In this document: positions 1-7,004 of the stretch, piece after piece | How the letters are laid out: the number at the start of each line of letters is the position of its first letter | How positions within the stretch are numbered: position 1 is the first letter of the stretch | NCBI GenBank assembly: GCA_900770415.1 | Contig: CAAGKN010000014.1 | Location: 1 to 19,159, forward strand | DNA length: 19,159 bases | Direction: 5' to 3' | Source: Clostridia bacterium | Lineage (GTDB): Bacteria; Bacillota; Clostridia; TANB77; CAG-508 | Position numbers and translations under genes: made by a program | The notes under the pieces: model-generated | Told to the model about the DNA's origin: nothing | The model's input: only the letters and a program-made list of their open reading frames with translations | The model's database searches: none

Positions 1-187
1 AATGAAAAAAATTGTGAATGGAGTTAGCTTGAATTAGAAATTGTTCTTCGAGCGCAGTAGGGAATCTCATTTTTAATGAGGGCGCTGCGGAGCAAGAAGA
101 TTTACAATTTCTATGAAAGCGACATGACCTGAACGATTTTTTGAATTTTAATATTTTAATTTTGAATCTAATTACAAATTTCAATTT
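1..187. repeat. Right-hand part of a structured palindromic repeat element
   Basis: Bases 1-95 are identical to 19065-19159 at the other end of the window. The core folds on itself: 36-44 (AGAAATTGT) pairs with 104-112 (ACAATTTCT), TCTTC at 45-49 with GAAGA at 96-100, CGCAG at 53-57 with CTGCG at 85-89, and CTCATT at 66-71 with AATGAG at 75-80 around a TTT tip. Outside the core, 146-163 is the exact reverse complement of 19048-19065, and 174-187 (ACAAATTTCAATTT) is a 13/14 inverted match to 18957-18970. Joined through the 95-base overlap, the two window ends give one element of about 295 bp with nested inverted repeats. No ORF is present. It looks like a non-autonomous MITE-like or REP-like element. 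Confidence 0.8.
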
Positions 188-228
188 GTCTTCTTATTTA
201 TATATATGAACTTTTTCTTTAAAAAGAC

Positions 229-257
229 TTGTTTTTTTCTTGATTTTATAAGATAAT
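229..257 (+). promoter_or_regulatory. Possible promoter of the coupling-protein gene
   Basis: TTGTTT (229-234), a 17-base spacer and GATAAT (252-257) lie about 40 bases before the GTG start at 295. The surroundings are almost pure A/T, so this is a weak call. Confidence 0.35.
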
Positions 258-294
258 ATATATGTATAAAAATAGATAATTGGGGGATTTTTAA

Positions 295-2601
295 GTGAAG
301 TATATAGACAAATTTTTAAAATTACTAAAGACTGATAGAAATACATTTTTTACATACATTCTAACATTGATAACAGGATTTATAATAGTAGATAGAGTTG
401 TAGAACTCCTAATAATGTTTTTTACAGGAATGTCGGTATCTTATTGGGGACCAATTAGATATACCTTAGCTCTTGCTTGTCCTGTACTTGCATTTGCATT
501 TTCGTATCCATCTAAATTTTGCAAATCTGATGAAACGAAAATATCTTTCTTCTATACATATTATATATGTTTATATGTAATTGGAGTTTCGATGGTAGTT
601 CAATGGATAAATCGTTTAGCTTGGCTTGGAATAATGTCATTACCAAATCATGAATTTATTATTACAGAATTTGCCGACTTAATAAAGCATGCACTTACAG
701 CAATTTCAATTTACATACCACTTACAACATTCTATAAAGTAGTTCTTTGGTTACTAAAAGTAATTAAAGACCCAATATTCCCTAACAATTTTCAAGAATC
801 AATTTGTGATTATCCTGGTATAGATATATCTGCACCAGATGGTACTACTGGTCCTTATAGTCTAGAAATTGAATTTTGTAAAGATAAAACTACAGGTAAA
901 CCTGTTAAAATATTAGAATCTAGAAGATTACAACCTACTCTCGTAATTGGTCCTTCTGGAACTGGTAAAACTTCCATGATAATGGAACCGATGATTGCAA
1001 GAGATATAGAAAAGAAATTCTTCTTCCGTGAAGTTTCTAAGGAAATGGGTTATACCGCATTAAAAACAAATATTGCTTACTTAAATAAACCTTATAATAA
1101 TGAATATTTAAACAAAAACTTTAATTTGAATATGCTTACACCTGTTGAAGGAAAAGAAAATATTTATAAAGCATATATGAAGAAAATGATATATGAAATT
1201 GAACCAAATGGTTCTATTGTATATAAAAATTTTGGTATTACAGTCGTAAGTCCTGATTCAAAACATACAGATACAATTAAAGAAGTAGCAAAAGCTTATG
1301 ATATGCCATTTATAGAAATAGACCCAACAAACCCAGAATCAATTGGATTAAATCCATTTATTATTGGTAGTCCTGCTCTTTGTGGTTTGATTGTTTCTTT
1401 AGTTATTAGGGGATTATATAATCCACCAAGTCACACTGCTGAATTAGCATATTCAGAAGATATTTCTTTACAAGCTATTCAAAATGTAGTATTACTTTTA
1501 AAATTAATGTATGGGAAAATGCATGATGGATTAATGCCAAACCTAGAAGATTTACTTAAATGTTTTAATAATTTTGATTTAGTACAAGAAATGTGTGAAG
1601 AGTTAGAAAAAGACCCTGAACTTGCAAAAGAATATGAATTACAATTAACTTATTTTAAACAATATTTTTACAAAGGTTCAGAAGGAAGAAAAGATATGCA
1701 AAGATATGTTCATTTTGCTTCTTCTACACTTGATGTATTATTACGTTCAGCAGAAGCTAGAAACATTATTTGTAATAGATATAATAATATGGACTTTGGA
1801 GCTGTTTTAGACGAAGGTAAAATCGTTCTTATTTCAACAAGGCCATATGAAATTGGTGGAACTGCAGACCAGGGCTTTGGTAGATTTTTCTTAATGCTTA
1901 TGATGTGTTCTGTAGAAAACAATCGCGAGTTAGTTAAAAATAGAATTCCTCACTTCTTATATGTGGACGAATTCGATCACTATGATCCTTCTAATTTTGA
2001 AGATATGTTTACATTATATAGAAAATTTAAAATTGGAACCATTTTTTCTGCTCAAACAGTTTCTGGTTTAGGATCTGAAAAAATACTTGCAAACTCACCT
2101 ACTAAAATAACATTTGGAAACAACACACCTGATGAAATGGATTGGTGGATGAGAGAATTTGGAAAACGTAGAGAATGGTCTATATCACCTTCTTATGATA
2201 CAAAAGACGGTGCATATTCTTCTGCATTAGGTGCCGCTAAATGGGATTGGAAAGATCACATGCATAATGCTAAAATACAAGGACTTAAATTTAAGAGTAT
2301 TATTTATAAAACAAAAGATAAGAAGGGAAAAAATGTTGTTAACTTTGGTAATGTAGACTTTTTGGAGAGCAAATATAAAAGTCCTCATAAAACAAAAACA
2401 TATAACTTTAATAAGTATATAGCAAATGTATCACCTGACAATAAAAAAGAAGAAAAGCAAAAATGGAAACCTAACAAAGTAGTATTTTCAAAGGATGAAA
2501 GAGGGGATACTGATCCTATTCAAACAGACGTAACAGATAGTTCCTACTTCTTTGATAATGAAGATGCAATTAGCTTTGATTTAAAAAAAGGTAAAAAATA
2601 A
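295..2601 (+). CDS. VirD4/TraG-family coupling ATPase, membrane-anchored
   Basis: 768-aa P-loop ATPase of the type IV coupling protein family, which in conjugation delivers relaxase-bound DNA to a secretion channel. The first ~155 residues hold several hydrophobic segments, so it should sit in the cytoplasmic membrane. Walker A is GPSGTGKTS at 219-227 (Lys225), Walker B is FLYVDE at 554-559, and a sensor-type SAQT follows at 585-588. The C-terminal ~100 residues are charged and probably cytosolic. The GTG start follows a GGGGGA Shine-Dalgarno. No relaxase or VirB-like gene is in the window; the only likely partner is the convergent replication-relaxation-family gene at 2941-3876. Family is clear from the motifs and overall layout; a conjugative role is inferred, and a chromosomal or decayed-element role is equally possible. 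Confidence 0.85.
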   Translation: MKYIDKFLKLLKTDRNTFFTYILTLITGFIIVDRVVELLIMFFTGMSVSYWGPIRYTLALACPVLAFAFSYPSKFCKSDETKISFFYTYYICLYVIGVSMVVQWINRLAWLGIMSLPNHEFIITEFADLIKHALTAISIYIPLTTFYKVVLWLLKVIKDPIFPNNFQESICDYPGIDISAPDGTTGPYSLEIEFCKDKTTGKPVKILESRRLQPTLVIGPSGTGKTSMIMEPMIARDIEKKFFFREVSKEMGYTALKTNIAYLNKPYNNEYLNKNFNLNMLTPVEGKENIYKAYMKKMIYEIEPNGSIVYKNFGITVVSPDSKHTDTIKEVAKAYDMPFIEIDPTNPESIGLNPFIIGSPALCGLIVSLVIRGLYNPPSHTAELAYSEDISLQAIQNVVLLLKLMYGKMHDGLMPNLEDLLKCFNNFDLVQEMCEELEKDPELAKEYELQLTYFKQYFYKGSEGRKDMQRYVHFASSTLDVLLRSAEARNIICNRYNNMDFGAVLDEGKIVLISTRPYEIGGTADQGFGRFFLMLMMCSVENNRELVKNRIPHFLYVDEFDHYDPSNFEDMFTLYRKFKIGTIFSAQTVSGLGSEKILANSPTKITFGNNTPDEMDWWMREFGKRREWSISPSYDTKDGAYSSALGAAKWDWKDHMHNAKIQGLKFKSIIYKTKDKKGKNVVNFGNVDFLESKYKSPHKTKTYNFNKYIANVSPDNKKEEKQKWKPNKVVFSKDERGDTDPIQTDVTDSSYFFDNEDAISFDLKKGKK

Positions 2602-2611
2602 TTTACAATTA

Positions 2612-2640
2612 TTGACATTTCACTTTATGTGTGTTATACT
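2612..2640 (+). promoter_or_regulatory. Strong sigma-A promoter of the 55-aa gene
   Basis: TTGACA (2612-2617), a 17-base spacer and TATACT (2635-2640). Transcription should begin near 2647, downstream of the TTG at 2631 that opens the longer reading frame, so it favours the ATG at 2709 as the start. Confidence 0.8.
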
Positions 2641-2708
2641 CATGTTGTAGAGTTATAAACTCTATTATAGTCCTATATGAAATTTTTCAGAAAGGAGGCG
2701 CTTCGTAC

Positions 2709-2876
2709 ATGGCAGAAAAGGATTTAGGTCACCTTGGTACGTACGATACTGATTCTCACACGGTCTCTGGTCCGCTTGGACGGCTCACTGTTGATAGAGA
2801 TGGTTCCGTAAAAGATTTAGATGGTAACCATGTTGGTCAGCTTAACAGCCGTGGTGAGTTAGAATCAGATAATTAA
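2709..2876 (+). CDS. 55-aa small hypothetical protein with G-x-V/L-x-D repeats
   Basis: Function not recognised. The frame is open from 2631, but AAAGGAGG at about 2691-2698 and the promoter at 2612-2640 point to the ATG at 2709. The protein is acidic and Gly/Asp-rich, has no signal peptide or membrane segment, and contains repeated short turns (GPLGRLTVDRDG, then VKDLDGNHVG, then LNSRGEL), suggesting a small beta-hairpin fold. Codon use is richer in G/C-ending codons than its neighbours and includes one of only two in-frame CGG codons I found in intact genes. It is a single-gene unit between its own promoter and a strong terminator. Reality of the gene is likely; role unknown. Confidence 0.7.
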   Translation: MAEKDLGHLGTYDTDSHTVSGPLGRLTVDRDGSVKDLDGNHVGQLNSRGELESDN

Positions 2877-2885
2877 GCGTCAAAA

Positions 2886-2928
2886 AAACTGAACCTTGAA
2901 ATGCAGCATTGCTTTCAAGGTTCAGTTT
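2886..2928. terminator. Bidirectional intrinsic terminator
   Basis: Perfect 16-bp stem (2886-2901 with 2913-2928) around an 11-base loop, A-rich on the left and T-rich on the right. It lies between the convergent 55-aa gene and the replication-relaxation-family gene and can serve both. Confidence 0.9.
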
Positions 2929-2940
2929 CTATTTAATTGT

Positions 2941-3876
2941 TTATCCTAACAATTTTAAATCGATTTCTTCTTTTTTGTATTTTCCTGTTGCTTCATCAAT
3001 TTTAAATTCTACTAATGATTTTTCAAGTGTTTCACTATTTTGTCTTAAATCTGTTGTAAATAATGTTTTTATTCCTGGTATTTCCATTCTATTTGTTACT
3101 ATTGTTTTTAACGTTTCTACCATATGTTTTTCATCTTCACATACAAATATTAACTGTGGTTTTGTTTCAAATCCAGAATCGAATTGAACAAAACTTTCAT
3201 AAAAGTCTTTATATAATTGTAATCTATCTACTAGTTTCTTTTCCCAGTCCTCTTCTCTTCTTACAGCTTCAAATATAAAGTCTATTGATTTTCCGTTTTT
3301 TGTTAGTTTTACTCCTGCATGTGCTTTAAATACTTTTCCTAATTTTTTTGCTGTTATTGCAGGTTTTACTGTGTATTTATCAAAAGCACTTACTTTTCTT
3401 AAATATGCTATTATTATTTGATTTCCTGCCAATCTCTTCTTTATCATTGCAACTGGTTTTGTATTATCTGTTGGTTGCCATTTACATTCTACGCCTCTTG
3501 AATTTAACAAATATTTACCCATTTTTTCTAAGCAATAAATTCTATAAATGCATTTTCCTTCTTCCCCCATAAAATAATATCTTGTTAAAATCTTACATTT
3601 TATTAATTGTTCTAGTTTATTGTTTAACTTATCTTGTGATTTTATATCTTCACCTTTATGTACTAATATTTGATATATTTGTCTTGAAGTTATAAATTCA
3701 AATTCGTTTACCAATTCCATTATTTTAAAATGAATATCAGAAATATGTCCTATATTTATTTTATGAATTATTTGATTCATAGAAACATATCCGTCTTTCC
3801 CATCAAATGTTTTTATTTCTCCCTCTCTTATTGCAAATGGTGATACTTCTGTTTTTATTTGTTCATCTTCTACCAT
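2941..3876 (-). CDS. Replication-relaxation family protein (Replic_Relax-like)
   Basis: 311 aa. The N-terminal part (about residues 40-115) looks like a winged-helix region (DIHFKIMELVNEFEFITSRQ), followed by a mixed alpha/beta domain containing KSIDFIFE and PQLIFVCEDEKH. This layout matches the replication-relaxation family, often found near FtsK/VirD4-like ATPases in mobile elements of Gram-positives; members are thought to bind DNA. I call it from the fold pattern and context, not from a catalytic motif. It follows the S1-domain gene by 14 bases, and its Shine-Dalgarno GGAGG sits right after that gene's stop codon, so the two are co-transcribed. It converges with the coupling-ATPase side of the window. 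An alternative is an unrelated winged-helix DNA-binding protein. Confidence 0.65.
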   Translation of the reverse strand: MVEDEQIKTEVSPFAIREGEIKTFDGKDGYVSMNQIIHKINIGHISDIHFKIMELVNEFEFITSRQIYQILVHKGEDIKSQDKLNNKLEQLIKCKILTRYYFMGEEGKCIYRIYCLEKMGKYLLNSRGVECKWQPTDNTKPVAMIKKRLAGNQIIIAYLRKVSAFDKYTVKPAITAKKLGKVFKAHAGVKLTKNGKSIDFIFEAVRREEDWEKKLVDRLQLYKDFYESFVQFDSGFETKPQLIFVCEDEKHMVETLKTIVTNRMEIPGIKTLFTTDLRQNSETLEKSLVEFKIDEATGKYKKEEIDLKLLG

Positions 3877-3890
3877 AATTATGGCCCTCC

Positions 3891-4698
3891 TTAAATAATA
3901 ATAAGCTTAACCTTCTTTTTATCTGGTATTATTTTCTTAATATATACATTAATATGTTCGCCGTATTCAATACCTTCTTTGTAGTCTGCTAAACCTACAA
4001 GATTAGGTCTTAGCTCAACAAATATTCCATTCTTAGACTTTTCTACTTCTCTTGCTATTCCTTTTGCTTTCATACCTTCTTTAAAGCCTTTTATATTTTC
4101 TTGCCATGTTCCGAAGTAGCTCTTTATATGTAAGAATTACCCTATTTGTTCTCCTATCTATTGATTTTATCATAATTTTTATTTTTTGTCCAATTTTGAA
4201 TCTTTCATAAGGAGATTTTATCCTTGCAACTGATATATCTTCTATGTGGAGTAGTCCAACTACCCCTCCTCCAATTTCTACAAAAGCTCCATACGGTCTA
4301 ATATTTCTTACTATTCCATTTACACACATACCCTCTTTTAGTTCGTCCTTTACCCAGCTTACAGCTTCTTTTCCTACTGCTTTTCTGGAAAGTATTACTG
4401 TATCATTTTTAGTAATATCTTTAACCTTAAATTGAACTATTTTATTAACTTTGCTTATACATATATTCGGTTTTGGGAAACCTGTTTCGTCTATATTTAC
4501 AGCCTCTACCTCTTCTCTTGGTATAACTCCTGTTATATTATTTCCTAAATCCAAATATAAGTTATAGTTGCTATCGCACTTGGTTACTTTTGCTTGCAAA
4601 ATCTCTCCACTTACAGACAGCTTATTTAATTCATCTAGTGAAAATGACTTTGTGCATTCTTCCCAACCTTCTGGAATAAATTTTTGTGCATATTCCAT
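3891..4698 (-). CDS. S1-domain RNA-binding protein, split by a +1 frameshift
   Basis: Two reading frames, 4081-4698 (205 aa) and 3891-4073 (60 aa), form one protein of 268 aa if the base at 4113 is skipped. Domains: a divergent S1/OB fold (about residues 28-107), a clear S1 domain (about 121-191, with VNGIVRNIRPYGAFVEIGGG and GLLHIEDIS), and a third OB-like domain (about 206-268, with GIFVELRPNLVGLA). Skipping the base restores ELLGTWQEN, which I recall as conserved in clostridial S1 homologues. Without it the frame ends in a 10-codon non-conserved tail. The family binds RNA and resembles ribosomal protein S1; the exact role is unknown. The start follows AAGGAG. It lies 47 bases after rluB and 14 before the replication-relaxation gene, an operon arrangement. 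Confidence 0.75.
4111..4114 (-). other. Frameshift site CTT-CGG-A in the S1-domain gene
   Basis: Read on the minus strand, the upstream frame runs GAG CTA CTT CGG AAC. Dropping the C paired with base 4113 gives GAG CTA CTT GGA ACA TGG, restoring the conserved LLGTW stretch and joining the two S1 gene pieces. The extra base is not in a homopolymer. It may be a recoding site, an inactivating mutation or an assembly error. Confidence 0.8.
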
Positions 4699-4745
4699 AT
4701 AAGTTTTCTCCTTTTTCTTTGGTTTATTTTATTATATATATAAGG

Positions 4746-5471
4746 TTAATTTTTTTCAAGTAGTGTTTCTATTTCTTTTTTAGTTAAATATCTCCATGTT
4801 CCCAATGGTAAGTCTTTTACTGTTAAATTTCCTATTTTACTTCTATGTAAACTAATTACTTTTTTTCCTATTGCTTCGCACATTCTTCTAATTTGTCTGT
4901 TTTTTCCTTCATGTATTGTTATCTGTAATCTGCTTATATTTTTTTGTTCATCTATTTTTAATATTTTTACCTCTGCTTTGCTTGTTACAAAATCTCCTAT
5001 ATCAACTCCATTTTTTAATTGCTCTATCTCTTCACCTGTAACCTTTCCTACTACTGTAACATTATATGTTTTAGGTATTTCATGCTTTGGATGTGTTATT
5101 TTATATACAAAATCCCCATCATCTGTTAGTATTATTGCCCCTGATGTATACATATCTAGTCTTCCAACTGGTACCAATCTTTTATTTGTTTTTACTAAAT
5201 CTAGTACTGTATTTCTATTAAATTGATCCTTTACAGTTGTAACATAATCTATTGGTTTATTTAACAATATATATGTGTGCTCTGTATTTGTATTTTTAAT
5301 TGTTTTACCATTATATTCTATTATATCTTTATCAGGATTTATTTTTGTTCCTAATTCTGTAACTACTTCTCCATTTACTTTTACTCTGCCCTGCATAATT
5401 AGTTCTTCGCATTTTCTTCTAGATGCAATTCCATTGTTTGCCAAATATTTTTGTAGTCTAATTTCTTCCAT
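4746..5471 (-). CDS. rluB: RluB/RsuA-family rRNA pseudouridine synthase
   Basis: 241-aa enzyme of the RsuA/RluB family, which converts a specific uridine in rRNA to pseudouridine. An S4 RNA-binding domain covers about residues 3-50 (LQKYLANNGIASRRKCEELI). The catalytic motif VGRLDMYTSG is at 102-111 with catalytic Asp106, and the family's GKNRQIRRMCEAIGKKV motif lies near 190-206. Length is normal. RluB (23S) rather than RsuA (16S) is favoured because RluB is the usual form in Firmicutes, but sequence alone does not settle the target. An AAAGGA-type Shine-Dalgarno precedes the ATG. It lies 136 bases after the RluD-type gene, with a palindromic element in that gap, and 47 bases before the S1-domain gene. 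Confidence 0.92.
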   Translation of the reverse strand: MEEIRLQKYLANNGIASRRKCEELIMQGRVKVNGEVVTELGTKINPDKDIIEYNGKTIKNTNTEHTYILLNKPIDYVTTVKDQFNRNTVLDLVKTNKRLVPVGRLDMYTSGAIILTDDGDFVYKITHPKHEIPKTYNVTVVGKVTGEEIEQLKNGVDIGDFVTSKAEVKILKIDEQKNISRLQITIHEGKNRQIRRMCEAIGKKVISLHRSKIGNLTVKDLPLGTWRYLTKKEIETLLEKN

Positions 5472-5493
5472 AAAAATCCTTTCCTTTATTTAT

Positions 5494-5607
5494 ATAAATT
5501 GGAATTTGTTTAGTTCCGGTGAATTCAGGACAGTCCCCAAAATCCCCAGGTTTGGTGATTTTAAGGGACAGTCCCTAGAATTCACCCTCACACAAATTCC
5601 AATTTAT
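5494..5607. repeat. 114-bp palindromic MITE/REP-like element between rluD and rluB
   Basis: Terminal inverted repeats 5494-5509 and 5592-5607 match perfectly over 16 bases. Inside them, GGTGAATTC (5518-5526) pairs with GAATTCACC (5578-5586), two GGACAGTCC blocks face each other, and AAAATC (5539-5544) pairs with GATTTT (5557-5562). The whole segment can fold as one long hairpin. The terminal sequence AAATTGGAATTTGTT (5496-5510) recurs at 18957-18971 with a different interior. There is no coding potential. Confidence 0.85.
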
Positions 5608-6517
5608 TTAATTGTTTTCTAATTCTTGCAATACATGTTCAAAATATTCTGGTAATGGTGCTTCAAATTCCACTGTTTTGTTGGTTGTAGGATGTACAAA
5701 TTTTAATTTTGCTGCATGTAGCATTTGACCAACTACTCCAAATGGATTTTTTCCATTTGAATATGTATAATCTCCTACAATTGGATATCCTATCTCTGCC
5801 ATGTGTACTCTTATTTGATGTGTTCTTCCTGTTTTTATTTTTACTTCTAATAAAGTATATCCATCATATCTTTTTAGCACTTTAAACTCTGTAATTGCTT
5901 CTTTTCCTTTTTTATCTACTGCCATTTTTTTTCTATCTTTTGTGCTTCTTGCAATAGGCATATTTATTATTCCTTGATTTTCTTTAACGTTTCCCCTAAC
6001 TAATGCAATATATGTTTTTTCTACTTCTCTATTCTTTATTTGTTCACTGATATTAATATGTGCTTTATCATTCTTGGCAATTATTATTAGTCCGTGATGT
6101 ATCTTTATCTATTCTGTGTACTACACCTGGTCTTATTTTTCCACCTATTCCAGATAGGCTATCTTTGCATTTTGCCATAACTGCATTTACTAAGGTTCCA
6201 TCTGGATTCCCATTTCCAGGATGAACAACCATCCCTTTTGCTTTGTTTATTATTAAAATGTCTTTGTCTTCATAAATTATATCTATTGGTATTTCTTGTG
6301 GTTTTAAGTCTATCTCTTGTGGCTCTTCTTTTTCTATCTTAATAATGTCTCCTTCATTAACTTTGTATGAAGGTTTTTCTTGTTTTTCATTTACTAGGAT
6401 TTCCCCTTCTTCTATAAGTCTTTGCACACTTGTCCTAGAAATACTATTATCTATGCTTGCAATTATTTTATCTAATCTAATATTTTGTTCATCTTGTCTT
6501 ATTTTATATTCTTGCAT
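5608..6517 (-). CDS. rluD: RluD-type 23S rRNA pseudouridine synthase, split by a +1 frameshift
   Basis: Two frames, 6068-6517 (149 aa) and an open frame ending at 5608, join into one 302-aa protein if the base at 6094 is skipped; that is the normal length of the RluA/RluD family, which makes pseudouridines in 23S rRNA. The first part has an S4 domain (about residues 12-60) and the catalytic motif GVVHRIDKDTS with Asp137. The second part has GRTHQIRVHMAEIGYPIVGD and a typical C-terminus. Skipping the base gives HRIDKDTSGLIIIAKND, the expected family sequence. As written, translation stops eight codons after the site. The start is 1 base from the lspA stop, so expression depends on the upstream genes. 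The gene is either recoded, newly broken, or hit by a base error. Confidence 0.85.
6092..6095 (-). other. Frameshift site TCA-CGG-A in rluD
   Basis: On the minus strand the upstream frame reads GAT ACA TCA CGG ACT AAT. Dropping the C paired with base 6094 gives GAT ACA TCA GGA CTA ATA, restoring DTSGLI next to the catalytic aspartate. The arrangement (in-frame CGG followed by A, with GGA glycine in the +1 frame) is the same as at the S1-gene site. Confidence 0.82.
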
Positions 6518-6518
6518 T

Positions 6519-7004
6519 TTATTCTCCTATATTTTTCTTTTTTATTACTGTATCTTTTACTAAAAAAGCTGCAATTATTAGGCAACCAATTACTACAAAT
6601 ATATCTGCCAAATTGAAAACTGGATATTTTATTAATGGTGATATATCTATATAGTCTATTACAAAACCCCTTGCTATTCTATCTATTAAATTGCCAATTC
6701 CTCCCGCTAATACTAGGTGAAGAGCAATTAATATTAATTTACTTAATTCTTCTTTTTTTGAAAATATAAAGTATGTAATTAGTCCTATTATAACTACATT
6801 TACTGCCACGAACATTGATGTACTATTACTTCCAATTCCAAAAGCTGCCCCTGTGTTTTGCACATATGTTAAATTAAGTACATGTGGTATTAGTATTATA
6901 CTAGAATTAAATATCTTACTTTTTATAATTATCTTTATTAATTGATCTAGCAATATTGCAATTATTGTAATTATCATTAAAAAATTAATCTTTTTACTTT
7001 TCAT
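6519..7004 (-). CDS. lspA: Lipoprotein signal peptidase (signal peptidase II)
   Basis: 161-aa membrane aspartyl protease that cuts the signal peptide from diacylglyceryl-modified prolipoproteins in the cytoplasmic membrane. Four hydrophobic segments are visible. Conserved features: Asp20 in DQLIK, NTGAAFG at 50-56, GGIGNLIDR at 101-109, and the catalytic pair Asp117 (GFVID) and Asp134 (FNLAD). Length is typical. Its ATG overlaps the stop codon of the preceding membrane-protein gene by one base (TAATG), and its own stop lies one base before the RluD-type start, so the three genes are translationally linked. The lspA-rluD order is common in Firmicutes. Confidence 0.96.
   Translation of the reverse strand: MKSKKINFLMIITIIAILLDQLIKIIIKSKIFNSSIILIPHVLNLTYVQNTGAAFGIGSNSTSMFVAVNVVIIGLITYFIFSKKEELSKLILIALHLVLAGGIGNLIDRIARGFVIDYIDISPLIKYPVFNLADIFVVIGCLIIAAFLVKDTVIKKKNIGE

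Noticed and set aside
1710..1922. 70-aa minus-strand frame inside the coupling-protein gene, and similar antisense frames throughout
   Set aside because: They lie opposite well-supported genes, have no Shine-Dalgarno or promoter of their own, and their composition is that of the reverse strand of AT-rich coding DNA.
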